Of a stretch of 44,850 nucleotides of DNA, positions 1-7,414 are shown one piece after another (positions within the stretch are counted from its first letter, which is position 1; every line of letters begins with the position of its first letter). Under the pieces are notes generated by a model. That model saw nothing but the letters and a program-made list of their open reading frames with translations, ran no database searches and was not told where the DNA came from. Both the position numbers and the translations under genes were made by a program. Origin of the DNA: Sphingobacterium cellulitidis (lineage in GTDB: Bacteria > Bacteroidota > Bacteroidia > Sphingobacteriales > Sphingobacteriaceae); contig NOUX01000015.1 in the NCBI GenBank assembly GCA_002245855.1, positions 1-44,850 on the forward strand. The letters are read 5' to 3'.

Positions 1-36
1 TGCATCGGGTGTGACCCCTTTTTTACCGTGTTTCAT
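1..36 (-). CDS. Possible 5' end of a gene cut by the window edge
   Basis: On the minus strand an ATG at 36 opens a reading frame that runs off the left edge (12 codons: Met-Lys-His-Gly-Lys-Lys, then Gly-Val-Thr-Pro-Asp-Ala). A purine-rich stretch (CAGGGA) precedes the ATG and a good Bacteroidetes-type -7 element lies at 85-92, about 50 bp upstream. I do not recognise the product and 12 codons are too few to judge. The surrounding DNA is GC-richer than the genes to the right, which could mean the edge of an acquired element, but nothing here proves that. Confidence 0.3.
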   Translation of the reverse strand, partial: MKHGKKGVTPDA

Positions 37-84
37 TCCCTGTTGTCAGTGGCCTTTCAGCCGTCCCTCCCTTGCGGAGTGGTG

Positions 85-92
85 CAAAGATA
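85..92 (-). promoter_or_regulatory. Bacteroidetes-type -7 promoter element
   Basis: The minus strand reads TATCTTTG, a match to the Bacteroidetes primary sigma consensus TAnnTTTG. A TTG lies 21 bp upstream, near the usual -33 spacing. It points leftward towards the possible partial gene at the edge. Confidence 0.45.
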
Positions 93-360
93 GGGACAAA
101 ACATCCATACTTCCAAGACATCCCACAAACAATTTTTAGTAGCACCGCGTAACTCGCTAGCACATTGCACGATAAATTTTCAGGAAGGTTGCATTTTCAT
201 TGCCCTGGGATGGCTGCGGGGGCATGAACGGCGGGAAAGGGAGGTCGGGCGAGATGGAAAGTCTGGGATGCATTCTGGTCAAATATTAGCGGAGGTCCTC
301 TCGCATTTCATTTCCTATGGTATTCATTTACCCCGGCATTATCGGAAATACTTCGGGAGC

Positions 361-501
361 AGGTCCTGCAAAATTCGATATTCCGGCGCTTCAGTACCGC
401 AGATCCCCCGCAGATCCGCCGGACCTCGGCCGTAAAAATTCGGCCAAGGTCAGGAAAAGATCCGAAGAAGGTCCGACCAAGGTGCGGTAAAGGTCCTGAT
501 T
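361..501. repeat. Degenerate 11-bp tandem array, GC-rich
   Basis: The clearest part is five consecutive 11-bp units at 447-457, 458-468, 469-479, 480-490 and 491-501, each starting AGGT or AGAT, with a consensus near AGGTCCGnnnA. Weaker units of the same length precede them at 436-446, 423-433, 412-422 and 401-411 (a 2-bp slip separates 433 from 436). AGGTCCTGCAA at 361-371 again resembles the last unit. Short minus-strand reading frames across this stretch appear to be by-products of the repeats. Confidence 0.6.
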
Positions 502-519
502 TGTCCAAAAGATGGACAG

Positions 520-531
520 AATTATCGCTGA
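520..531. repeat. 12-bp direct repeat, left copy
   Basis: AATTATCGCTGA occurs here and again, perfectly, at 842-853. The left copy abuts the first unit of the 23-24-bp array; the right copy lies about 30 bp beyond its last recognisable unit. Confidence 0.6.
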
Positions 532-812
532 ATTCGAAACTGTAGTATTGCTGTGTTCGAAATCGACTTTATTGCGGAATTCAAACTGTACAAATAATGG
601 ATTCAAAACGGCATTATTAATGAATTCAAAATGGCATTATTACTAAATTCGAAATTGGATTATTAATGAATTCGAAATCGACCATATTACAAAATCAAAA
701 CTGACATTAATACAGCATTCAAAATCTGTATTACGACAGTATTCAATACCTATATTAATACAATCTTCACAACCTTCATTTGTACAGTATTCAAAACCGA
801 CCTTGAAAAGGA
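532..812. repeat. Degenerate 23-24-bp tandem array
   Basis: About twelve head-to-tail units begin with ATTC (or a one-base variant) at 532, 555, 579, 601, 624, 647, 670, 693, 717, 741, 765 and 789. The central units are exactly 23 bp (601, 624, 647, 670) and the later ones exactly 24 bp. A typical unit is ATTCAAAA, a short GC-containing spacer, then ATTATTAA and two or three bases. The period is not a multiple of three and the units drift freely, so this is not coding. There are no unique spacers between conserved repeats, so it is not a CRISPR array. Confidence 0.7.
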
Positions 813-841
813 GCGTAAGTAAAGGATTGATTATAGTTTAA

Positions 842-853
842 AATTATCGCTGA
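842..853. repeat. 12-bp direct repeat, right copy
   Basis: Second perfect copy of AATTATCGCTGA (first at 520-531). The remaining sequence from here to 946 is AT-rich, and I see no gene or clear signal in it. Confidence 0.6.
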
Positions 854-946
854 GAAGAAAGGTTCTAGACAAACAAGATGAATCAATATAAAAGATCAGC
901 AAGAAGCTAACTGCTTTTTAAAAATATTTTCGAATCTCTAGTAAAC

Positions 947-972
947 AAAAAAGGGTGGACCGAAGTCCACCC
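947..972 (-). terminator. Intrinsic terminator of the RND-OMF operon
   Basis: On the minus strand a perfect 8-bp stem, GGGTGGAC paired with GTCCACCC, closes on a stable TTCG tetraloop and is followed by six T. It lies 24 bp past the stop codon of the efflux fusion gene. Confidence 0.9.
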
Positions 973-995
973 CACCATCTATTTTAAATACCCAT

Positions 996-3900
996 TTATT
1001 GCCAACCACCACCTAGGGCTTTATAGAGAACCACCTGATTCAGCATTTTCTCCTTATTGATATCCACATCGGCAACTTGTGCTTCAATCAACCCTTTTTG
1101 CGCAGTGATGATATCCAGGTAGGTCACCCGGCCTGCTATAAACAATTCTTCTGCGGCTCCAATGGAAGACTCCAAAGCAGCTACTTGGTCTTTAATATGT
1201 GTCGAACGATCTACAATCGCCTCCTGCGTATTGATCGCTAATGAAACTTCATTGACAGCATTCAAAACCGCTTTCTCATATTCGATGAAATTAATCCCAT
1301 AAGAGGCTTTCATTCTTTCGTATTCCGATTTCAACTCACGTTGTCTAAAAATCGGCATCGTAATTCCTCCGAACAGTCCATAGGTTACAGATTTCTCTAG
1401 ATTGAACAACTTGTCGAAACTAAAAGACTGTAGACCTAGATATGGACTGATGGCTACCGTTGGTAAAAATGCCAACCTCGAAGATTCCAGTTCATGGAAC
1501 CCTGCTTTTAAGTCCATCCCAGCTTTTCGAATATCTAAACGGTTATTTAATAAATCGTCTAGGGAACCGACAACCAAATTTTCAAACAATAAATCATCGT
1601 TTATAGGTTCGTTATTCCGTGAAATTGGCTGATATACTCGACCTAATAAGGAATTAATCTGATGCTCATACGCTAAAATTTCTTGTTCCGCATGTGCACG
1701 ACTCGCCTTAGATTGTGACAGTAAGGACCTAAACTGTTGAACCGCCAACTCATCCGCACGTCCGGCTTCCTTCTGTGCTTCAATAATTTCTAATGCACGC
1801 TCGTGGAGTTTAATGTTCTGTTCATAAACCTGAATTTTCTCATCTAGACTAATCAACTCATAATAAGAAGAGGCAATGCTAGAGATTAATTCAGTTTCAA
1901 TTAAACGCTTTAACTCACTCTCAGACATTAATTGAAGAAAGGCAGCCTCCCTCCTGTTCCGGAGTTTTCCCCATAGATCCAACTCCCAGGAAGAGCGAAC
2001 ACCCACAAAGTAATCTGGAATAAAGGGTTCAGGTAATTTTTCATCATCTGTCAAGTTTTCTGAAAAATTGGAATCATAATTACCAATACCCGATTCCGTA
2101 TAATGCCCATATTTCCTTAAACCACCTTCAACCGCAGCATCCAAACTTGGATAAAGCGCAGATTTCCGAAACTTAAAATTCGATTGTGCCATCTCAATCC
2201 TATGGATCGCTTGACGAACATCTAGATTATTAATCAGTGCCGAGTCAATCAAGGAAATCAATTGAGAATCCGTAAATACATCTCGCCAAGCTAGACTTCC
2301 AATAGAAGTTGAATCATTCATCACCTGTCCGGCCTGCCCTGTAAGCTCTGGAGAAATATCTTTTTCTACTGTAGTTTTAGGAACTGAACAAGAACTTATA
2401 AAAAGTAAGACCGCAATTGCAACGGTAGCTTGTTTAAGTTTCTTCTTCTTTTCACGTTTAGAAAACAAGACCACCAATCCTGGGATTACGATTACCCCGA
2501 TAATCGTACCGATTACCATTCCTCCGACAGCGGCTGAACCAATGGTTCTATTTCCGATTGCACCAGCACCACTTGCCAACATCAATGGAATCAATCCGGC
2601 AGCAAATGCAAATGAAGTCATTAAGATAGGTCTCAAACGAGCCACTGCTCCTTCAATGGAAGCTGTAAGAACATCCATGCCCTGTTTTCTTTTGAGGTTA
2701 GCATACTCCACAATCAGGATGGCGTTTTTACCCAATAGTCCAATCAACATTACCAAGGAGACCTGTGCATAAATATTATTTTCCAAGCCAAAGACTTTTA
2801 GGAAAAGGAAGGCCCCAAATAAACCTGCAGGTAAACATAGTAATACCGGCAATGGCAATAAGAAACTCTCATATTGTGCAGCTAGTAATAAATAAACGAA
2901 TACCAAACACAATAGGAAGATATAAGCCGCTTGATTACCAGAAATTTTCTGTTCACGAGTCATCCCCGACCATTCGATGGTATAACCTTGCGGGAGTTCA
3001 GCGGAAATACGCTCCACTGTTTCAATCGCTTGCCCCGAACTAAATCCTGGCGCTGCTTGACCTGTGATCATCGCTGAGGTAAACATATTATAACGCGTGA
3101 TTTGTTCCGGACCATAAACCCGTTCCATCGTCATAAATGAGGAATATGGAACCATTTCGCCTTCTTCAGTTTTCACATAAAGATTGAGAACATCCTCTGG
3201 TCTTTGTCTTGCGAAAGCATCCGACTGCACCATGACCTTATACATCTGTCCATATCGGATAAAGTTGGTCGCATATAAACTTCCTAATAAAGTTTGAAGC
3301 GTATTCATGGAATTTTCAACAGAAATTCCTTTTTTGGCGGCCTGATCATAATCGATCTTCAACATATATTGAGGGAAGTTAACATCGAAAGTGGTACTAG
3401 CACTTTCAATTACTTCATCTTGTTCCAATTTGGCAATAAACTCATTCACCACCTCGTTCGTTTGAGCTAAATCTTCATTTCCTGAACGATCTAACAATCG
3501 TAATTCAAAACCTGAAGAGTTACCGAATCCAGGAACTGTTGGTGGAGGGAAGAATTCGATTTCAGCATCTGCAATATGTGCTGTTTTTTCACGAAGAATC
3601 TTCATCACATCATCTACAGATTCTTTACGATCATCCCAGGATTTGAGGTTGATCATCCCCATACCATAGGAAGCACCGGAAACCTCGGTTACAATACTAT
3701 ATCCTGCAAGAATGGAAACTGTCTCGACCATTTCCAATTCTCTGGAAATAGCATCAACTTCATTTAATACAGCCTCCGTACGGTCGACGGTAGCTCCGGG
3801 CGGCGTAGTGACAGCCACATAAATCATCCCTTGATCTTCAGTAGGAATAAATCCGGAAGGAAGGATTGCTGCGGAACCCCAAGTTGCGACGAACATAATA

Positions 3901-5546
3901 ACTAACCCTAATAAAGTAATTACGCGACGGCCGGCAATCTTAGAGAGCAATCCTTTATATCCTCCGGAAATTCTGTTGTAAACATTATTGAATCCTCTGA
4001 AAAAACGATCCAATATATTATTGCTAGGCTTTTTATCATGCGGTGAACGCAGGATAATAGCACATAGAGCTGGTGTAAGTGTTAATGCATTAATCCCTGA
4101 AATCACAATTGCTGCTGCAAGTGTCAAAGAAAACTGCCGATAGAAAATCCCCACCGGTCCCGACAGGAAGGCGACGGGAACAAATACTGCAGACATCACC
4201 AAAGTAATGGCAATAACTGCTGAACCAACCTCATCCATTGCCGCCAAAGTAGCTTCCATTGGTGAAAGATGCTCTTCCTCCATTTTGGCATAGACGGCCT
4301 CGACGACGACAATACCGTTGTCGACGACAATCCCGATGGCGAGAACCAAAGCAAACAAGGTCAATAAGTTGATCGAGAAGCCCATCATCTGCATAAAGAA
4401 TAGGGACCCAATCAAACAAACCGGAACTGCCAGAATTGGAATAATGGTAGCACGGAAATCCTGCAAGAAGATAAATACCACTAGAAACACAAGGATAAAG
4501 GCCTCAATCAGGGTCACTAGTACACTTGAAATTGATGCATTCAAGAATCTGGAAACGTCATAACCCATGGTATAGGTCATTCCCGGTGGGAAAGTAGCTT
4601 CCTTCAATTCAGCCATCCTGTCTTTTACCCTTTGGATTACCTCTTGGGCATTGGAGCCTGGCAACTGCTTGATCATAATAGAAGCAGATGGTCTACCATC
4701 AGTTTTGGAAACCATTTCATAATCCAGGGATCCAAACTCTACATCGGCGATATCCTTCACTCGAATAATGGATCCATCCACATTGGCACGAATAGGAATA
4801 TTTTCATACTCACTGATTTCAGTAAATTTCCCCGGATAACGCAATACATACTGTTGCATATTGACCGTTTTATCCGAACTGATCCCTGTTTGACCTGGGG
4901 CGGCTTCAATATTTTGTCTCCGTAATGCTGCAACCAATTCCTCAGTTGAAATGGAATATGCAGAAAGACGATCTGGCTTTACCCAAATACGCATGGCATA
5001 ATCTTTCATTCCCATGATTTGAGCAAAACCTACACCTTCAATCCGCTTCAATTCCTTTAAGATATTGATATCGGTAAAGTTGTATATAAATCGTTCATCA
5101 GCAGTTTCATCATCTGTATATAAATTCAGATACATCAACATACTGTTTACTTCCTTCTCAGTGGTTACACCGGCCTTGATAACTTCCTCTGGCAATTCAT
5201 CAAGAACAGTGGTTACCCGGTTCTGGACATTCACCGCGGCGATATCCGGATCAGTACCTACTTCAAAGAAAACCTGAATTAAGGTATTACCATTATTCGT
5301 GGAAACCGAACTCATATAAGTCATTCCGGCAACCCCGTTGATTGCTTTTTCCAGAGGAATTGCCACCGCATTCGTACTTACTTCGGCATTCGCTCCGGTA
5401 TAGTTTGCCGTCACCACAACGGATGGAGGAACAATATCCGGGAATTGCGTAATTGGCAGGGTAAAGAGTGCCAATAGACCCAAAAGGGTAATAAAGATCG
5501 AGATGACCAGCGATAGCACTGGCCTCTTAATAAATTTTTCAAACAT
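996..5546 (-). CDS. RND efflux permease fused to an outer-membrane factor lipoprotein
   Basis: A 1516-residue protein carrying two parts of a tripartite drug-efflux pump. Residues 1-1040 are a full HAE1/AcrB-type inner-membrane permease: the N-terminal FIKRPVL motif, two large periplasmic loops, TM4 near 400-420 and TM10 with the proton-relay Lys in GKNAILIVE. The charged stretch KREKKKKLK follows, then a hydrophobic segment ending in a lipobox, ISSC, with Cys1053. Residues 1053-1516 (464 aa) are a complete NodT/CusC-type outer-membrane factor. TM4 reads D409-N410, where AcrB has Asp407-Asp408. Signal peptidase II could cut before Cys1053 and release the OMF as a lipoprotein (inference). In-frame TTG and GTG codons just before the charged stretch could allow separate initiation. 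The gene lies 18 bp after its adaptor, with a terminator at 947-972. Substrate unknown. Confidence 0.9.
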   Translation of the reverse strand: MFEKFIKRPVLSLVISIFITLLGLLALFTLPITQFPDIVPPSVVVTANYTGANAEVSTNAVAIPLEKAINGVAGMTYMSSVSTNNGNTLIQVFFEVGTDPDIAAVNVQNRVTTVLDELPEEVIKAGVTTEKEVNSMLMYLNLYTDDETADERFIYNFTDINILKELKRIEGVGFAQIMGMKDYAMRIWVKPDRLSAYSISTEELVAALRRQNIEAAPGQTGISSDKTVNMQQYVLRYPGKFTEISEYENIPIRANVDGSIIRVKDIADVEFGSLDYEMVSKTDGRPSASIMIKQLPGSNAQEVIQRVKDRMAELKEATFPPGMTYTMGYDVSRFLNASISSVLVTLIEAFILVFLVVFIFLQDFRATIIPILAVPVCLIGSLFFMQMMGFSINLLTLFALVLAIGIVVDNGIVVVEAVYAKMEEEHLSPMEATLAAMDEVGSAVIAITLVMSAVFVPVAFLSGPVGIFYRQFSLTLAAAIVISGINALTLTPALCAIILRSPHDKKPSNNILDRFFRGFNNVYNRISGGYKGLLSKIAGRRVITLLGLVIMFVATWGSAAILPSGFIPTEDQGMIYVAVTTPPGATVDRTEAVLNEVDAISRELEMVETVSILAGYSIVTEVSGASYGMGMINLKSWDDRKESVDDVMKILREKTAHIADAEIEFFPPPTVPGFGNSSGFELRLLDRSGNEDLAQTNEVVNEFIAKLEQDEVIESASTTFDVNFPQYMLKIDYDQAAKKGISVENSMNTLQTLLGSLYATNFIRYGQMYKVMVQSDAFARQRPEDVLNLYVKTEEGEMVPYSSFMTMERVYGPEQITRYNMFTSAMITGQAAPGFSSGQAIETVERISAELPQGYTIEWSGMTREQKISGNQAAYIFLLCLVFVYLLLAAQYESFLLPLPVLLCLPAGLFGAFLFLKVFGLENNIYAQVSLVMLIGLLGKNAILIVEYANLKRKQGMDVLTASIEGAVARLRPILMTSFAFAAGLIPLMLASGAGAIGNRTIGSAAVGGMVIGTIIGVIVIPGLVVLFSKREKKKKLKQATVAIAVLLFISSCSVPKTTVEKDISPELTGQAGQVMNDSTSIGSLAWRDVFTDSQLISLIDSALINNLDVRQAIHRIEMAQSNFKFRKSALYPSLDAAVEGGLRKYGHYTESGIGNYDSNFSENLTDDEKLPEPFIPDYFVGVRSSWELDLWGKLRNRREAAFLQLMSESELKRLIETELISSIASSYYELISLDEKIQVYEQNIKLHERALEIIEAQKEAGRADELAVQQFRSLLSQSKASRAHAEQEILAYEHQINSLLGRVYQPISRNNEPINDDLLFENLVVGSLDDLLNNRLDIRKAGMDLKAGFHELESSRLAFLPTVAISPYLGLQSFSFDKLFNLEKSVTYGLFGGITMPIFRQRELKSEYERMKASYGINFIEYEKAVLNAVNEVSLAINTQEAIVDRSTHIKDQVAALESSIGAAEELFIAGRVTYLDIITAQKGLIEAQVADVDINKEKMLNQVVLYKALGGGWQ

Positions 5547-5564
5547 AAAATCGCTCTCCCTTTA

Positions 5565-6671
5565 TTAGTTTTTAACCATTCTTGGTTGAATAACCATTCC
5601 GTCACGTAGCGATTGTACACCTTCGTATACTACCTTGGCATCTGCTGGCAATCCATTCTCCACAACATAATAATGTCCAACACGACGACCATTTTCAAAA
5701 GGCGTCATTTTCACGGTATCCCCTTTCAAGGTATAAACGTAGGCTTTGTCCTGAATTTCGAAAACTGATTTTTGATGTACCAATAATAGGTCTCCAGTTT
5801 GAACCGGAACACCAATTCTACCGGTAGCACCATGCTTTAGTAAACCTTGCGGATTATTAAATTTCGCACGTAGGGAGATTGAACCTGTACTAGCTTCAAA
5901 CTCACTTTCCACAATTTCCGCGATTCCTTTATTTGGATATGTAGTTCCATTGGCTAGAATCAGCTGCACTTCTTTCTTGAAATTATTTCTATTAAAGGTA
6001 GAATCTGAGGCAATGCCTAAATATTCTTGTTCAGAAATATCAAAGTAAACATTCATATTGGCCATATCAGAAATGGTCGTCAATAGCGAACCTTCTTCTA
6101 ATAGGGAACCTTCTTTGAGTTGAATCCGGTCGATTCGGCCATCAAAAGGCGCACGAATCTGGGTGTTTGATAATTTTGTTCTTGCTTGGTTCAATACGGC
6201 CTCTGCTTCAGCAACCTTTGCTTTTGCAGCACGCAATTGAACTTTTAATAAATCATACTCAGTGGAGCTCACGATATTTTTCTGAACCAACTTATGGGTT
6301 CTTTCCATTTCAAGCTCAACTTTTTTCACTTCGGCTTCAGCACTGCTAACAGAGGCCTGAGCTTGTGCTAGATCAGCTTTATACTCATCGGCAACCAATG
6401 AGAATAAGACTTGTCCTTTACGGACAAAGGCGCCCTCATCCACAAAGATTCTATCTAAGAATCCAACAAGGCGAGAACGTAATTCAACATTTCGTTGAGA
6501 TTGGATATCTGCGATATACTCTTTGTAAACCACAGTATCCAATTGGACTAAATTCGATACAGGAACAACCTTAGGCGCATTAGCAGTAGTTTTTTCGTTA
6601 CTAGTTGCTGTACATGACGCAAAAAATAATGCACAACCTGCTACTGATAGTAGCATGATATGTTTTTTCAT
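5565..6671 (-). CDS. RND efflux periplasmic adaptor (membrane fusion protein), lipoprotein
   Basis: A 368-residue adaptor of the AcrA/MexA family, which links the inner-membrane permease to the outer-membrane channel. The N-terminus is a lipoprotein signal peptide with lipobox FASC (Cys20). The order then follows the family: a short beta/lipoyl half near residues 60-90 (VGFLDRIFVDEGAFVRKGQVLF), an alpha-hairpin rich in Ala, Glu and Lys at about 95-170, the second lipoyl half (APFDGRIDRIQLKEGSLLEEGS), a beta-barrel, and a membrane-proximal domain at the C-terminus. Length is typical. It is the first gene of a two-gene operon with the RND-OMF fusion 18 bp downstream, so adaptor plus fusion supply all three pump components. 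No local regulator gene and no clear promoter element was seen upstream. Confidence 0.92.
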   Translation of the reverse strand: MKKHIMLLSVAGCALFFASCTATSNEKTTANAPKVVPVSNLVQLDTVVYKEYIADIQSQRNVELRSRLVGFLDRIFVDEGAFVRKGQVLFSLVADEYKADLAQAQASVSSAEAEVKKVELEMERTHKLVQKNIVSSTEYDLLKVQLRAAKAKVAEAEAVLNQARTKLSNTQIRAPFDGRIDRIQLKEGSLLEEGSLLTTISDMANMNVYFDISEQEYLGIASDSTFNRNNFKKEVQLILANGTTYPNKGIAEIVESEFEASTGSISLRAKFNNPQGLLKHGATGRIGVPVQTGDLLLVHQKSVFEIQDKAYVYTLKGDTVKMTPFENGRRVGHYYVVENGLPADAKVVYEGVQSLRDGMVIQPRMVKN

Positions 6672-6787
6672 AGCAAATAAAATATAGGTATTAATATAAA
6701 ATAGAATACAAAGTCGAGGCGCTGGCTACAGAAAAAACCATAGCAAGCATCATCACTTCCAGAATGGATGTGAAAAAGGAATTTTAA

Positions 6788-7153
6788 TTAGAAAGGACGG
6801 TATCTATACAAAAACTGATAGTAGCCAGGAAGGCATAAAGTTTTAGATAGATAAAATGGGTGATTTATGCTGGATCTAACTCGATAGATTCGAGAAACCA
6901 GCCATGCAAAAAATAGAACTAATGGGATTAATCCTAGGAATAAAGAGAAGATTCGATAATCATCAAAAATAATCTCCGGAAGTCTTTCCGAATGATCAGC
7001 ATGAGAAAGATCAAGTACCTCTTCTAGTACAACTTCAACTAAGGTTTCACTGGCAATTATATTGGCAGAACCAAAGAGGTCCATCGATTTTACCTCCAAG
7101 CATAATACATTGAGGTAACCGAAAAGCGCCAAGAAATGCAATAGTCGAAACAT
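6788..7153 (-). CDS. Small membrane protein of unknown function
   Basis: 121 residues starting at ATG 7153. A longer frame could begin at TTG 7162, but that codon lies inside the promoter -7 box at 7160-7167, so I reject it. Residues 1-20 are hydrophobic (signal peptide or first membrane segment), followed by an acidic stretch (ETLVEVVLEEVLDLSHADHS), a second strong membrane segment near residues 70-90 (FSLFLGLIPLVLFFAWLV), and a basic, Tyr-rich tail. I do not recognise the family. It sits right after ccoS, where cbb3 oxidase structural genes are often found, but has its own promoter and resembles no oxidase subunit. The start codon lies only about 6 bp after the -7 box, so the mRNA may be leaderless, or translation may begin at a later Met such as MDLFGS. 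Confidence 0.55.
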   Translation of the reverse strand: MFRLLHFLALFGYLNVLCLEVKSMDLFGSANIIASETLVEVVLEEVLDLSHADHSERLPEIIFDDYRIFSLFLGLIPLVLFFAWLVSRIYRVRSSINHPFYLSKTLCLPGYYQFLYRYRPF

Positions 7154-7159
7154 ACAGCG

Positions 7160-7167
7160 CAAAGATA
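7160..7167 (-). promoter_or_regulatory. -7 promoter element for the small membrane protein
   Basis: The minus strand reads TATCTTTG, a full TAnnTTTG match, placed 6 bp before the ATG at 7153. It separates this gene from the ccoI-ccoS operon upstream. Confidence 0.55.
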
Positions 7168-7216
7168 AACAAGCCTGTAAGCATTAAAGTATCAGGAATG
7201 TAAAAAAACTGTGATT

Positions 7217-7405
7217 TTAGGTTTTTGAAGTCGCTTTTTTGTCATTTTCAACTTCTGTTTCCAAAGGTTCGTCATCAAATAAGATTCTTACTGATGGCGT
7301 GTAGGTATCATCATGTTGTCCATTTTTGCTAGCCCAGAAAAAGGCTCCCAAAAAGAATAAAGCGATAAGAACACTACAACCGATTAAGAAAAATATGATG
7401 TTCAT
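7217..7405 (-). CDS. ccoS: cbb3-type cytochrome oxidase assembly protein CcoS
   Basis: A 62-residue protein with one N-terminal membrane segment (residues 3-25, MNIIFFLIGCSVLIALFFLG), then the CcoS signature region in which an aromatic-rich FFWASKNGQHDD is followed by a short acidic tail (ILFDDEP). CcoS (FixS) is needed for insertion of haem or copper cofactors into the cbb3 oxidase and is almost always encoded next to ccoI. Here it follows ccoI by 9 bp, as the last gene of the operon LDH-like, hemN, ccoI, ccoS. The length is normal for the family. The oxidase genes ccoN, ccoO and ccoP are not in this window. Confidence 0.9.
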   Translation of the reverse strand: MNIIFFLIGCSVLIALFFLGAFFWASKNGQHDDTYTPSVRILFDDEPLETEVENDKKATSKT

Positions 7406-7414
7406 AGCATAAAG

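Noticed and set aside
308..606. Two minus-strand open frames of 66 and 71 residues
   Set aside because: They run through the degenerate tandem arrays, have no recognisable domains, and the repeat period (11 and 23-24 bp) is not a coding period.
532..812. CRISPR-like appearance of regular short repeats
   Set aside because: The whole unit is repeated without unique spacers, units drift in sequence, and no cas genes are present.
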